This document shows, in pieces, positions 1 to 8,154 of a stretch of 64,000 nucleotides of DNA. The notes under the pieces were generated by a model. It was given only the letters and a program-made list of their open reading frames with translations, did no database searches and had not been told where the DNA came from. Numbering within the stretch: the first letter of the stretch is position 1; each line of letters opens with the position of its first letter. The position numbers and the translations under genes were made by a program. This stretch comes from Nitratiruptor sp. SB155-2 (GTDB taxonomy: Bacteria; Campylobacterota; Campylobacteria; Campylobacterales; Nitratiruptoraceae), in assembly GCF_000010325.1 (NCBI RefSeq), contig NC_009662.1:310001-374000 (forward strand), written 5' to 3'.

Positions 1-66
1 GAAGACGCAGAAAAGATTCAAACAGTCGGTGACGCAGTAAAATATATCGAAGAACACAAATCTTAA
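1..66 (+). CDS. acpP: acyl carrier protein, C-terminal fragment
   Basis: The window opens inside a reading frame whose last 22 codons end in TAA and read EDAEKIQTVGDAVKY and IEEHKS. This matches the last helix of bacterial acyl carrier proteins (typically 'TVGDAVKYIE'). The protein carries acyl chains on a phosphopantetheine arm during fatty acid synthesis; the serine that bears the arm lies outside the window. fabF follows, the usual order acpP-fabF-accA in this group. The fragment is short, but the family signature and the neighbour make the call fairly safe. Confidence 0.85.
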   Translation, partial: EDAEKIQTVGDAVKYIEEHKS

Positions 67-68
67 AT

Positions 69-95
69 CAAGTGGGGCAAGCCCCCTTGGTTTTT
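69..95 (+). terminator. hairpin with T tract after acpP
   Basis: CAAG and GGGG pair with CCCC and CTTG across a 4-base loop, giving an 8-bp stem with one bulged T. GTTTTT follows directly. It lies three bases after the acpP stop and before fabF, so it is probably a partial terminator that lets acpP be expressed above fabF. Confidence 0.6.
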
Positions 96-105
96 AGTGA
101 GTTTG

Positions 106-111
106 TACAAT
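106..111 (+). promoter_or_regulatory. probable -10 box for fabF-accA
   Basis: TACAAT lies 30 bases before the fabF start, downstream of the acpP hairpin. No convincing -35 is visible, which is common in Campylobacterota sigma-70 promoters. It would give fabF-accA its own transcript. Confidence 0.4.
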
Positions 112-140
112 TGACTAAAGATCAAGGATAGGGAGTAGTT

Positions 141-1364
141 TTGAGAAGAGTTGTTGTAACCGGTCTTGGAATGATCAATTCTTTGGGACATGACAAAAAA
201 AGTTCATTCGAAGCGATTATTAATGGAGAGACAGGAGTTGATCATATAACACTTTTTGACCCTTCTAATCAATCAGTGAAAATTGCTGCGGAAGTGAAAG
301 ATTTTGATCCTACAACGGTACTCGATCCAAAAGATGTAAAAAAAGCGGACCGATTTATCCAGCTAGGCATTAAGGCGGCACGTGAAGCGATGGCAGATGC
401 CGGATTTGATGGCGAGGTAGACAATGACAGATTCGGTATCAGTTCAGCATCCGGTATCGGAGGACTTGCGACGATCGAAAAAAATTCTGTTGTCTGCAAT
501 ACAAGAGGTCCGAGAAGAATTAGTCCATTTTTTATCCCTTCAGCGCTTGTAAATATGCTTGGTGGTTTTATATCTATCGAACACAAACTCAAAGGTCCCA
601 ATCTTTCCAGTGTGACAGCCTGTGCTGCAGGGACTCATGCGATTACAGAAGCTGCTAAAACAATCATGCTTGGTGGTGCTGACAGAATGCTTGTTGTGGG
701 CTCTGAAGCTGCTATTTGCCCTATTGGTATAGGTGGATTTGCTGCGATGAAAGCACTTTCTACCTATAATGACGATCCCAAGCACGCATCACGTCCTTTT
801 GATGCCAAAAGAAACGGTTTTGTGATGGGAGAGGGCAGCGGTGCACTGGTATTGGAAGAGTATGAGGCAGCCAAAGCAAGAGGGGCAAAAATCTACGCCG
901 AACTTATAGGTTTTGGTGAAAGTGGTGATGCGAACCATATCACGACTCCAGCCCCTGAAGGCGAAGGTGCCTATAGAGCCATGAAAGCCGCGTTGGCGAT
1001 GGCCGGAGTGGATAGAGTTGACTACATCAATGCTCACGGGACTAGTACGAAGTACAATGATTGGTATGAAACGATGGCGATCAAAAAGCTGTTTGGTGGG
1101 AAAGAGAACTGTCCTCCGGTAAGCTCTACAAAGGGTCAAACGGCGCACTGCCTCGGTGCAGCCGGAGCGATTGAGGCGGTCATTACTCTTATGGCGCTGA
1201 CAGAAGGGGTTATTCCCCCAACGATCAATTATGAAGAGCCAGATCCAGATTGTGATCTGGATTACGTGCCAAATGAAGCAAGAAAAGCCGATTTGGAAAT
1301 TGTGATGAGCAACTCTTTTGGATTTGGCGGCACAAACGGTGTTGTCGTATTCAAAAAGGTTTGA
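141..1364 (+). CDS. fabF: beta-ketoacyl-ACP synthase II
   Basis: FabF condenses malonyl-ACP with a growing acyl-ACP, the elongation step of type II fatty acid synthesis in the cytoplasm. The 407-residue length is normal. The thiolase-fold triad is visible: nucleophile Cys161 in TACAAGTHA, His299 in NAHGTST and His336 in AHCLGAAGA. The start is TTG, giving MRRVVVTG, which is where family members begin; GGGAG lies 6 bases upstream. It sits between acpP and accA, so three steps of lipid synthesis are clustered. The stop codon overlaps the first possible accA start. Confidence 0.96.
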   Translation: MRRVVVTGLGMINSLGHDKKSSFEAIINGETGVDHITLFDPSNQSVKIAAEVKDFDPTTVLDPKDVKKADRFIQLGIKAAREAMADAGFDGEVDNDRFGISSASGIGGLATIEKNSVVCNTRGPRRISPFFIPSALVNMLGGFISIEHKLKGPNLSSVTACAAGTHAITEAAKTIMLGGADRMLVVGSEAAICPIGIGGFAAMKALSTYNDDPKHASRPFDAKRNGFVMGEGSGALVLEEYEAAKARGAKIYAELIGFGESGDANHITTPAPEGEGAYRAMKAALAMAGVDRVDYINAHGTSTKYNDWYETMAIKKLFGGKENCPPVSSTKGQTAHCLGAAGAIEAVITLMALTEGVIPPTINYEEPDPDCDLDYVPNEARKADLEIVMSNSFGFGGTNGVVVFKKV

Positions 1365-1366
1365 TC

Positions 1367-2302
1367 TTGGCGACATACCTCGATTTTGAACAAAAAATCA
1401 AAGAGATTGAAAATGAACTCGAAGCGGCAAAAGCAAGAGGCGATACTGCCGCTATCGAGATTTTTGAAAAAGACCTGCAAAAAGAGGCTTCCAAAACTTA
1501 TAAAAATCTAAGTGACTACCAAAAGCTTCAGCTTGCAAGACACCCCGATAGACCTTATGCCCTTGATTACATCCGCCTCATTTTGGATGATGCATATGAA
1601 ATCCACGGAGACAGATGTTTTCGTGACGATCCTGCGATCCTTTGCTACCTTGGGTACATCGATGGCCAAAAAACTCTTGTCATAGGGGAACAAAAAGGGC
1701 GAGGCACGAAAAACAAGCTCAAAAGAAACTTTGGAATGCCTCATCCCGAAGGATATCGAAAAGCACTTCGAGCCGCAAAGATGGCAGAAAAATTCGGGCT
1801 CCCTATTTTAATGCTGATCGATACGCCAGGAGCGTATCCTGGGATAGGAGCCGAAGAGAGAGGGCAAAGTGAAGCGATAGCGAGGAATCTTATTGAGTTC
1901 AGCATGCTTGATACTCCCACTATCTCTATCGTAATAGGTGAAGGCGGAAGCGGGGGAGCGCTTGCCATCGGTGTTGCTGATAAGTTGGCAATGCTGAAAT
2001 ATTCTGTTTTTAGTGTCATCTCGCCTGAGGGGTGTGCAGCCATCCTTTGGAATGATCCGGCAAAGGTTGAGCAGGCCACGAAAGCTTTGAAAATAACTGC
2101 AGAGGATTTGAAGGAATTGGGACTTATCGATGATATTATCGATGAGCCCTTTATGGGCGCCCATCGAGACAAAGAAGGCGCAGCAAAAGCCCTGAAAGAG
2201 TATTATCTGCAAAATATTCGAGAGCTCATGCAGATGGATCCTAAAGAGCGTCTAGAAAAGCGGTATGAGAAATTGATGAAAATGGGCAGGTTCAAAGAGT
2301 AG
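1367..2302 (+). CDS. accA: acetyl-CoA carboxylase carboxyltransferase subunit alpha
   Basis: AccA forms, with AccD, the carboxyltransferase that moves CO2 from biotin to acetyl-CoA to make malonyl-CoA. The protein is 311 residues. Family motifs seen are [20 protein letters not shown], and the oxyanion-type [10 protein letters not shown]. Two TTG codons are in frame, at 1361 (overlapping the fabF stop as TTGA) and at 1367. I prefer 1367 because it gives [10 protein letters not shown], the usual N-terminus. accD is not in the window. The gene is followed by a clear terminator. Confidence 0.95.
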   Translation: MATYLDFEQKIKEIENELEAAKARGDTAAIEIFEKDLQKEASKTYKNLSDYQKLQLARHPDRPYALDYIRLILDDAYEIHGDRCFRDDPAILCYLGYIDGQKTLVIGEQKGRGTKNKLKRNFGMPHPEGYRKALRAAKMAEKFGLPILMLIDTPGAYPGIGAEERGQSEAIARNLIEFSMLDTPTISIVIGEGGSGGALAIGVADKLAMLKYSVFSVISPEGCAAILWNDPAKVEQATKALKITAEDLKELGLIDDIIDEPFMGAHRDKEGAAKALKEYYLQNIRELMQMDPKERLEKRYEKLMKMGRFKE

Positions 2303-2308
2303 TGCGTA

Positions 2309-2333
2309 TCCCTCGAAAAAGAGGGAGATTTTT
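2309..2333 (+). terminator. intrinsic terminator after accA
   Basis: TCCCTC and GAGGGA form a 6-bp stem around a GAAAAA loop, followed by GATTTTT. It begins six bases after the accA stop and runs into the 3' end of the convergent DUF465 gene. The T tract favours the plus strand. Confidence 0.75.
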
Positions 2334-2562
2334 ACAGTCCATGTTCTTTTTTGTATTGCATGACGATAGCGTATGCTTCATCTTTGAGTTTTAGTTTTTC
2401 CAGTTTCAGTTTTTCAAGCTCCAGGTCTTCCATGTGTTCGCGGCCCTCTTCTACATCTTTGACGATCTTTTTCAGTTCCTCGTGTCGTTCGATGATCTTA
2501 TCGAAATGAGGGTTTTCCTGTCTTATTTTTTGAATCAATTCTTGTGGAAATTCTTCTAACAT
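2332..2562 (-). CDS. DUF465 (YdcH-like) small helical protein
   Basis: This 76-residue protein is almost entirely charged helix. It has the DUF465 pattern: HFDKIIERHEEL in the first half and LEKLKLKDEAYAIV in the second, matching the family's 'LKkkrLaLKDEI'. The family is widespread in Proteobacteria and forms short helical hairpins; its function is not established. The start ATG has AAGGAG 6 bases upstream. It is the last gene of an rpmB-argJ-DUF465 run on the minus strand. Its stop codon overlaps the accA terminator. Confidence 0.8.
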   Translation of the reverse strand: MLEEFPQELIQKIRQENPHFDKIIERHEELKKIVKDVEEGREHMEDLELEKLKLEKLKLKDEAYAIVMQYKKEHGL

Positions 2563-2594
2563 GTTTGCTCCTTTTTTCTTTTCAATTGTATCAT

Positions 2595-3779
2595 TTAGGT
2601 TCTGTATTCTGCATTAATTTTGACATACTCATAGCCAAGATCGCAGCCATATGCTGTAAATTTTCCATCACCTAGACCTAGATCACAATGGATGACAAAT
2701 TCATCCTGTTTCATGACAATGTGCGCTTTTTTTTCTCGCGCATCGTCAAAAAGGTTTCTTCCTCTTTCATAAACAACGATATCCCCTATAGCGATCGTGA
2801 GTTTCTTTTCATCACACTCTATGCCGCTGGCACCGATGGTAGATGCGATTCTTCCCCAGTTTGGATCTTCACCGAAAAGCGCTGTTTTCACTAAAAGCGA
2901 ATTTGTAAGGGCTTTGGCGGCAATTTGAGCATCTTTGTCGTTGGCTGCGCCTGTAATTTTAAAGGCTACCAGTTTGTTCGCTCCCTCTCCATCTTTGACA
3001 ATCTGCAAAGCAAGATGGTGCATGATGGTGTGAAGAGCGTATTCGAAAGCCTCTTTTTCATATACTTCGCTTTTTCCGTTGGCCATTAAAAAAACAGAAT
3101 CGTTTGTAGAGGTGTCTCCATCAACACTGATCGCATTGAAAGTGGTTTGTGCATGTTTTTGAAGAAGAGGCTTCATCACCTCTTCGGGAACTTTGGCGTC
3201 GGTTACAATGAAACAGAGCATTGTCGCCATCGTTGGGTTGATCATTCCGGCGCCCTTGGCAAATCCTGCAATATGAAAAGATGTGCCATCTTCAAGTTCC
3301 ACTTTGAATCCCATATATTTTGGAAAAGTATCGGTAGTCATGATGGCTTTTGCGAAATTTTCACTATTTTGAGCGTTCAAATCAAAAGATAAAGCCGCAT
3401 TGATGATTTTCTCTTTTGGAAGTCGAACGCCGATGACTCCGGTAGAGCTCATAATGGGATTGTGCAAGGGAAATTTTGTTTGAAGGGATGATAGAACCTC
3501 TTCGATATCTTCAATACCCTCTTCGCCTGTCATGGCGTTGGCATTTTTGGAGTTGACCAAAATGAAATTGCTTGTCTGTATGGCGTTTTTTTGGAAATGC
3601 TTAATGGGTGCAGCTTGAAATCTATTTCGCGTAAAGATGGCCGCAACATGGGCTGGAGTATCTGAGTAGAGAAATCCAACATCGAGCCCATTTTTTTTAA
3701 GCCCGGCCATTACTCCGTCACAATAAAAACCTTGCACATGTTCAATCGGGTTTTGTATCGGAAAGAGTTGGAAGCGCAT
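2595..3779 (-). CDS. argJ: bifunctional ornithine acetyltransferase / N-acetylglutamate synthase
   Basis: ArgJ transfers the acetyl group from N-acetylornithine to glutamate, the recycling step of arginine synthesis; many forms also make N-acetylglutamate from acetyl-CoA. The 394-residue length is typical. The autocleavage site is visible in [14 protein letters not shown], where the precursor is cut before the Thr of the ATML motif to expose the nucleophile. Other family motifs are [10 protein letters not shown] and EDPNWGRI. argF, a later arginine gene, lies far away at 39384. The gene follows rpmB by 42 bases and may be co-transcribed with it. Confidence 0.96.
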   Translation of the reverse strand: MRFQLFPIQNPIEHVQGFYCDGVMAGLKKNGLDVGFLYSDTPAHVAAIFTRNRFQAAPIKHFQKNAIQTSNFILVNSKNANAMTGEEGIEDIEEVLSSLQTKFPLHNPIMSSTGVIGVRLPKEKIINAALSFDLNAQNSENFAKAIMTTDTFPKYMGFKVELEDGTSFHIAGFAKGAGMINPTMATMLCFIVTDAKVPEEVMKPLLQKHAQTTFNAISVDGDTSTNDSVFLMANGKSEVYEKEAFEYALHTIMHHLALQIVKDGEGANKLVAFKITGAANDKDAQIAAKALTNSLLVKTALFGEDPNWGRIASTIGASGIECDEKKLTIAIGDIVVYERGRNLFDDAREKKAHIVMKQDEFVIHCDLGLGDGKFTAYGCDLGYEYVKINAEYRT

Positions 3780-3813
3780 GACAAGCCTTTGAAAAAAGTG
3801 GGGAAGGAAAGGG

Positions 3814-3830
3814 GACCTGTATTACAGGTC
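3814..3830 (-). terminator. hairpin over the rpmB stop codon
   Basis: GACCTGT and ACAGGTC form a perfect 7-bp inverted repeat with a 3-base loop, overlapping the TAA of rpmB. On the minus strand it is followed by pyrimidines (CCCTTTCC) but no real T tract. It may trim or partly end the rpmB transcript ahead of argJ. Confidence 0.35.
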
Positions 3831-4025
3831 TACTTGAAAATTTTTCTTTTTAAGAATTCTAAGACCCTTTGCAGATACTTTTATCTTTTTCTTAGTGCCG
3901 TCTGGAAGCGTAACACGTACAGTTCTTATATTTGGTAAAAATCTTCTTTTTGTCTTATTGTTTGCGTGGCTGACATTGTGACCAGTGATCGGTTTTTTGC
4001 CAGTTACTTGACATTTTTTGGACAT
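3822..4025 (-). CDS. rpmB: 50S ribosomal protein L28
   Basis: L28 is a small protein of the large ribosomal subunit. The N-terminus [12 protein letters not shown] and the internal [15 protein letters not shown] are diagnostic. With the start at ATG 4025 the protein is 67 residues. A GTG nine bases earlier is in frame, but AAGGTGAAGG there serves as the ribosome binding site for the ATG. It shares a symmetric divergent promoter with rpe, which leaves a leader of about 95 bases before the gene. Confidence 0.96.
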   Translation of the reverse strand: MSKKCQVTGKKPITGHNVSHANNKTKRRFLPNIRTVRVTLPDGTKKKIKVSAKGLRILKKKNFQVDL

Positions 4026-4119
4026 CGCCTTCACCTTTATTTGGTTTTTTTGAGTTTTGAATGATATGAAAAAAATGATTAAGAATAGCTTAATTTAAAC
4101 TAATTTTTAGCTTTTGCTT

Positions 4120-4137
4120 TTGGTATAATTATACCAA
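4120..4137. promoter_or_regulatory. palindromic divergent promoter, rpmB / rpe
   Basis: TTGGTATAATTATACCAA is a perfect 18-bp palindrome. It holds a consensus TATAAT on the plus strand (4124-4129) and another on the minus strand (4133-4128), overlapping by two bases. Plus-strand transcripts would begin near 4136, about 20 bases before rpe. Minus-strand transcripts would begin near 4121 and run to rpmB. T-rich DNA upstream replaces a recognisable -35. Confidence 0.65.
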
Positions 4138-4156
4138 TTTTACCCAAAGGATATGA

Positions 4157-4795
4157 ATGCTCGTAGCCCCAAGTATACTCAGTGCCGATTTTGGAATTTT
4201 GGCTAAAGAGGTGATCGATATTTGCGAAGCTGGTGCGGATCTTGTTCATGTGGATGTGATGGATGGCCATTTCGTACCAAATATGACTATCGGACCGGTT
4301 GTTGCCAAAGCAGTTGCTGCAGTGGCTACGAAGCCTTTGGATGTGCATCTGATGGTGGAAGACAATAGCTTTTTTGTCGATCTTTTTGCCCCACTGAAGC
4401 CAAAATATATTTCGTTTCATTACGAAAGTGAACAGCATCATCATAGAGTTGCGCAAAAAATAAGAGATTATGGTATCTCTCCTGCAATTGTCATCAATCC
4501 AGCAACTCCGGTTAATGTGCTTGAAGAGATCATCAAATATGTAGATATGGTCCTTTTGATGAGTGTCAATCCCGGTTTTGGAGGGCAGAAGTTTATCCCG
4601 GTTTTTGACAAAATCAAACAGACGAAAGAACTGATTGAAAAGCATAATCCTTCGTGTCTTATCGAAGTGGATGGAGGAGTGAGCGATAAAAACATCCATG
4701 AGCTGAAAGCCGCCGGTGTTGATGTAGCGGTTGCTGGAAGTTATGTCTTTGGACACAAGGACTATGCACAGGCAATAGCAAGTCTCAAGGTATAA
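4157..4795 (+). CDS. rpe: ribulose-phosphate 3-epimerase
   Basis: Rpe interconverts ribulose 5-phosphate and xylulose 5-phosphate in the pentose phosphate pathway. The 212-residue TIM barrel shows the family signatures PSILSADF at the N-terminus, VDVMDGHFVPN (metal-binding and catalytic Asp), DVHLMV, and VNPGFGGQKF near residues 140-150. The ATG start has AAAGGA 6 bases upstream; an out-of-frame ATG lies four bases earlier. Transaldolase (62962), another enzyme of the same pathway, is also in the window. trpF starts one base after the stop. Confidence 0.96.
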   Translation: MLVAPSILSADFGILAKEVIDICEAGADLVHVDVMDGHFVPNMTIGPVVAKAVAAVATKPLDVHLMVEDNSFFVDLFAPLKPKYISFHYESEQHHHRVAQKIRDYGISPAIVINPATPVNVLEEIIKYVDMVLLMSVNPGFGGQKFIPVFDKIKQTKELIEKHNPSCLIEVDGGVSDKNIHELKAAGVDVAVAGSYVFGHKDYAQAIASLKV

Positions 4796-4796
4796 T

Positions 4797-5387
4797 GTGC
4801 GAGTAAAGATCTGCGGTATTACAAATCTTGAAGATGCACTTGTTGCGATAGAAGCCGGTGCAGATGCTTTAGGATTTGTATTTTATGAAAAATCTCCCCG
4901 CTACATTCATCCCCAAGAGGCAAAAATAATCAGCAAAAAGCTTCCTCCCTTTGTGGAACGGGTTGGACTGTTTGTTCACGAAGAACCTGTAAAGATCGAT
5001 GAAATCTGCTCATATTGCAATATGAGTCTTGCCCAGATCCATTTTGACGTGGAAGAGTCTTTTTTTGAAAAGCTTCAAACAAAAGCGTTGCCAGTAGTCC
5101 GAGCAAAATGTGCTGAAGATATCTTACAATTTTCCGATCGCTACAGGTTGGTAGATGCGTATGTACCGGAGTTTGGAGGAGCCGGTCGAAGAGTGGCACT
5201 GGAGTGGTTCGAAAATATAGACTGCTCAAAAATCGTTTTGGCAGGAGGTCTTAGTCCAAAGAACGTTTCGGAAGTGAAACGGTACGGTTTTTACGGTGTA
5301 GACGTAAGTAGTGGAGTAGAGGCTCGAAAAGGAAAAAAAGATCCCCAAAAAGTTCGAGAGTTTATCCAAAAGGCAAAGTTTGAATAA
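4797..5387 (+). CDS. trpF: phosphoribosylanthranilate isomerase
   Basis: TrpF catalyses the Amadori rearrangement of phosphoribosylanthranilate, the third step of tryptophan synthesis. The 196-residue TIM barrel begins VKICGITNLEDA, carrying the catalytic Cys, and ends with LAGGLSPKNV and GVDVSSGVE, the phosphate-binding loops. The catalytic Asp is in VDAYVPEFGG. The start is GTG, one base after the rpe stop, so translation is probably coupled. trpA lies far away at 55582, so the trp genes are scattered. Confidence 0.94.
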   Translation: MRVKICGITNLEDALVAIEAGADALGFVFYEKSPRYIHPQEAKIISKKLPPFVERVGLFVHEEPVKIDEICSYCNMSLAQIHFDVEESFFEKLQTKALPVVRAKCAEDILQFSDRYRLVDAYVPEFGGAGRRVALEWFENIDCSKIVLAGGLSPKNVSEVKRYGFYGVDVSSGVEARKGKKDPQKVREFIQKAKFE

Positions 5388-6210
5388 ACTGGAAAAACTG
5401 GCTTTCAAATTGACCAAAAAATCGATGCAAAAAGAGCAGTTTTTTGGGCTTTTGCAAAATCTTTTTGGCATGTTTGAAGATCCTCAAATTATTTATGAAA
5501 CACTCAAAGCCAGAGGATTCCCTTTGGATGAAAAAGAGAATACAATTTTTTTGAAAACAGCGATAACGCCATACCAAGAGCAGGAATTTGTCGTTGTCGA
5601 TATAGAGACAAACGGGAGTAAACCAGAGTTTTCTCAAGTGATCGAGATAGGAGCCATCAAATTCAAAGGCAATACAATCATTGATCGTTTCGAGAGTTTT
5701 ATCTATGCCGAGGATGTTCCGGAGTATATCAGTAAATTGACCGGCATCCTTCAAGAGGATCTGGAAAATGCACCATCTCAAAAAGAGGTGCTGCTTTCGT
5801 TTAAAGAGTTTTTACAAGATGCTGTTTTTGTTGCACACAATGTACGTTTCGACTACAATTTTATTTCAAGTAAACTGGAACAGCTCGGTTTGGAAAAATT
5901 GGCCAATAGAAAGCTTTGTTCCATCGATCTGGCAAGAAAAACGATTGAGAGTGAACGTTACGGGTTGGAGTTTCTCAATGAGACACTCGGCATCAATACG
6001 GCTGTGAGCCATCGGGCATATGCTGATGCGTTAACGGCGTATAAAATTTTACAAATGTCCTTTGAAAAACTGCCAAATGAAGTGAAATCGACAGAGGATT
6101 TGATCAAATTTAGCAAAAGTGCGAAACGAAAAAAAGTGAAAAAGACTACAAAACTTTCTGAATCAACTTTGCCCCAAGCAGATCCCCCCAGTTGTTCACA
6201 GCAGTCCTGA
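5380..6210 (+). CDS. DnaQ-family 3'-5' exonuclease
   Basis: The central and C-terminal part (about residues 68-235) is a DEDDh exonuclease: Exo I VVDIETNG, Exo II AHNVRFDYNF and Exo III HRAYADALTAY. This is the fold of the DNA polymerase III proofreading subunit. About 65 residues precede the domain, rich in Lys and Phe, and a basic tail follows. In Campylobacterota such proteins are annotated as polymerase III epsilon subunit or as an exonuclease; whether it binds the polymerase cannot be seen here. The TTG start overlaps trpF by 8 bases. Its last 65 bases overlap the convergent symporter gene. Confidence 0.85.
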   Translation: MNKLEKLAFKLTKKSMQKEQFFGLLQNLFGMFEDPQIIYETLKARGFPLDEKENTIFLKTAITPYQEQEFVVVDIETNGSKPEFSQVIEIGAIKFKGNTIIDRFESFIYAEDVPEYISKLTGILQEDLENAPSQKEVLLSFKEFLQDAVFVAHNVRFDYNFISSKLEQLGLEKLANRKLCSIDLARKTIESERYGLEFLNETLGINTAVSHRAYADALTAYKILQMSFEKLPNEVKSTEDLIKFSKSAKRKKVKKTTKLSESTLPQADPPSCSQQS

Positions 6211-7342
6211 ACATATCCAAAAAGCGATCAACGGTAATGATGAGCGCTATGGCTTCAACAGGGAGTCCTACACTGTCAAGCACCATTGTCATCATAATGA
6301 GTCCTGCTCCCGGAATCCCAGCCGCTCCGATAGAAGCGAAAGTGACGGTGATGAATATGGTGATTTGCTGAGCCAGACTTAATTCTACCCCGCTGATATT
6401 TGCGATGAACAGAACTGCAATCGATTCATACAGAGCAGTTCCATCCATGTTGATAGTGGCTCCCAGTGGTAAAACGAATCCAGCTACTTTTTTACTCACC
6501 CCTCCTTTTTCTTCTGCAACTTCAAGACTGACAGGAAGTGTTGCAGAGCTTGAAGCAGTAGAAAAGGCGATCAAAGGTGCCTCTTTTATCTGAAGAAAAT
6601 AGCGATATGGGTTAAATCTTCCAACGAAATATCCAATGGATGGGAGGGTGACAAGAGCATGAAACATTAAAGCCAGAAGAACCGTTAATACATAGCTGTA
6701 TAGCTCAAAAATCGGTTCCAATCCATTCTTGGCTACCGTTGCCGCAATGAGAAAAAAGACACCAATCGGTGTTAAAGCGATAACCCATCTTGCAAGAACC
6801 ATCATCGCATCATTGATACTATCAAAGAAGTTGTAGAGCACTGTTCGTTTCGTTTGTTGAATAAAAAGAGCGGCTACTGCGAAAAGAATCGTAAAAAAGA
6901 TGATTGGCAAGATTGCTCCTTTGCTCAATGCTTCAAAGATATTGGCTGGAATAAAGGAGAGCAAAAAGTCCGAGAGTGAGAGCTCTTTTTTTTCGATCGT
7001 TACATTTTGCGGAATTTGCAAGAGGTGTTCGCCGGAACCTGGATTGATAAGATGAAAGATAACGATTCCAAGTAACACTGCGAGAGCAGTCGTACTCAGA
7101 TAATACAAAAAGGCTTTTACTCCAATGGACTTGAGTTCCTCTTTACCACTCAAAGAGGCAATAGCGATAAATATAGAAGCAAATACCAAAGGAATGATAA
7201 GCATTTTTAGAAGTTTTAGATAGATATCTCCAACTGCTTTGAGTTCAGTTGAGAGAGCAGGGAAGAAGTAACCAAAGGCGATCCCTGCTCCAATAGCAAT
7301 GAGTGTGAGATTTTCTACGCTAAATAGCTTTTTACGAGCCAT
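6146..7342 (-). CDS. dicarboxylate/amino acid:cation symporter (GltP/DctA type)
   Basis: This 398-residue membrane protein belongs to the DAACS (SLC1) family, which imports glutamate, aspartate or C4-dicarboxylates with protons or sodium. Family signatures are SSSATLPVSLE near the first re-entrant hairpin and PLGATINMDGTALYE, the NMDGT unwound helix that binds substrate and cation. Eight or so hydrophobic segments are visible. The start at 7342 gives MARKKLFSVE; an upstream in-frame extension lies inside the preceding gene and is not hydrophobic. The start overlaps the deformylase-like gene by 28 bases, so the two are translationally linked. Substrate cannot be assigned. Confidence 0.9.
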   Translation of the reverse strand: MARKKLFSVENLTLIAIGAGIAFGYFFPALSTELKAVGDIYLKLLKMLIIPLVFASIFIAIASLSGKEELKSIGVKAFLYYLSTTALAVLLGIVIFHLINPGSGEHLLQIPQNVTIEKKELSLSDFLLSFIPANIFEALSKGAILPIIFFTILFAVAALFIQQTKRTVLYNFFDSINDAMMVLARWVIALTPIGVFFLIAATVAKNGLEPIFELYSYVLTVLLALMFHALVTLPSIGYFVGRFNPYRYFLQIKEAPLIAFSTASSSATLPVSLEVAEEKGGVSKKVAGFVLPLGATINMDGTALYESIAVLFIANISGVELSLAQQITIFITVTFASIGAAGIPGAGLIMMTMVLDSVGLPVEAIALIITVDRFLDMFRTAVNNWGDLLGAKLIQKVL

Positions 7343-8115
7343 GAGCCTCCATACAGAATGAGAATAGCAGCGAGATAGATGGCGCTTGTTCCAAAAACGT
7401 TTGCTCCCTGGCATGAAGTACAATTTTTATATTTTGTAGTTTCATATTTTGCGTACAGAGCAAAAACAATGAGCCATATGAACTCTATGAAAAAAAGTAA
7501 CGTGTTGTACGTCAAAACGAATTTTGCAAAATTTGCAAAAGTAGAGAGGATGAGCAAGATAAAATGACCTACTAAAAAAAGGCGCAGCGCTGTTAAGATT
7601 CTATCTTTTATGAAATAGGTAGGACAGGTGTCTCCATAACTACCATACTCTTTGAAAAACTTTTTCTGCTCCTTTTTTGAGAGCTTATCAAACAGGTACC
7701 CGCCAAATACCATATCGATCTTTCGCTGAAGCAGGACCGCTTCATCATCTTTGGCTGTATAGAATTTTTGGTTGCCTTGAAGATCTTCGTACATGACTTT
7801 TATAACAGGATAGCGCTGGACGGTTACTTCTATGTTTGGTAAACTCTCATCACTCTCCGTTGAAGCGAAATATTGCCCCTCTTTGCCGTAGATTGTTGGG
7901 TTGATCATTACTTCATAGGTGCCATCTTTCTTTTTCAGAACAATAATGCGTAGAGGTTCGCCGATTTGGATAGCGGCTAGTGCCTGGAGGTTGTTCTCTT
8001 CAATTGTCTTTTTTATCTCTTCGACGATTTCATTGATTTTTGGATCTTTAAAATCTCGAATAAGACCAGAAATTTGCAATAGTGTATGGTCAGGATAAGT
8101 TAGAATCTTTGCCAT
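7315..8115 (-). CDS. peptide-deformylase-like pseudoenzyme with membrane segments
   Basis: Residues 1 to about 155 align along their whole length with peptide deformylase: ILTYPDHTL at the N-terminus, LQALAAIQIG where active enzymes have GxGLAAxQxG, VMINPTI, DESLPNI in place of EGCLS, and LLQRKIDMVFGGYLFDKL in place of QHExDHxxGxLFxD. The metal-binding Cys, both His of HExxH and the catalytic Glu are all absent. After residue 170 come three hydrophobic segments (roughly 174-192, 200-222, 243-262) with a CTSC pair at 232-235. The protein is 266 residues; the ATG at 8115 has AAAAGGAA upstream. It cannot be an ordinary deformylase; a binding or scaffolding role is inference. It lies in the sqr operon. 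Confidence 0.75.
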   Translation of the reverse strand: MAKILTYPDHTLLQISGLIRDFKDPKINEIVEEIKKTIEENNLQALAAIQIGEPLRIIVLKKKDGTYEVMINPTIYGKEGQYFASTESDESLPNIEVTVQRYPVIKVMYEDLQGNQKFYTAKDDEAVLLQRKIDMVFGGYLFDKLSKKEQKKFFKEYGSYGDTCPTYFIKDRILTALRLFLVGHFILLILSTFANFAKFVLTYNTLLFFIEFIWLIVFALYAKYETTKYKNCTSCQGANVFGTSAIYLAAILILYGGSWLVKSYLA

Positions 8116-8135
8116 CGGGTTCCTTTTGAGGTACA

Positions 8136-8150
8136 AGGGGCGAAGCCCCT
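8136..8150 (-). terminator. GC-rich hairpin between the 59-residue gene and the deformylase-like gene
   Basis: AGGGGC and GCCCCT form a 6-bp stem around a 3-base loop, four bases after the upstream stop. There is no T tract on the minus strand, so it more likely pauses or processes the sqr operon transcript, lowering expression of the genes beyond it, than ends it fully. Confidence 0.35.
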
Positions 8151-8154
8151 CGTT

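Noticed and set aside
789-1376. 195-codon minus-strand frame under fabF.
   Set aside because: Antisense shadow of a certain gene, with no start signal and no family resemblance.
4100-4756. 218-codon minus-strand frame under rpe.
   Set aside because: It is antisense to a clear ribulose-phosphate epimerase and would run through the rpmB/rpe promoter.
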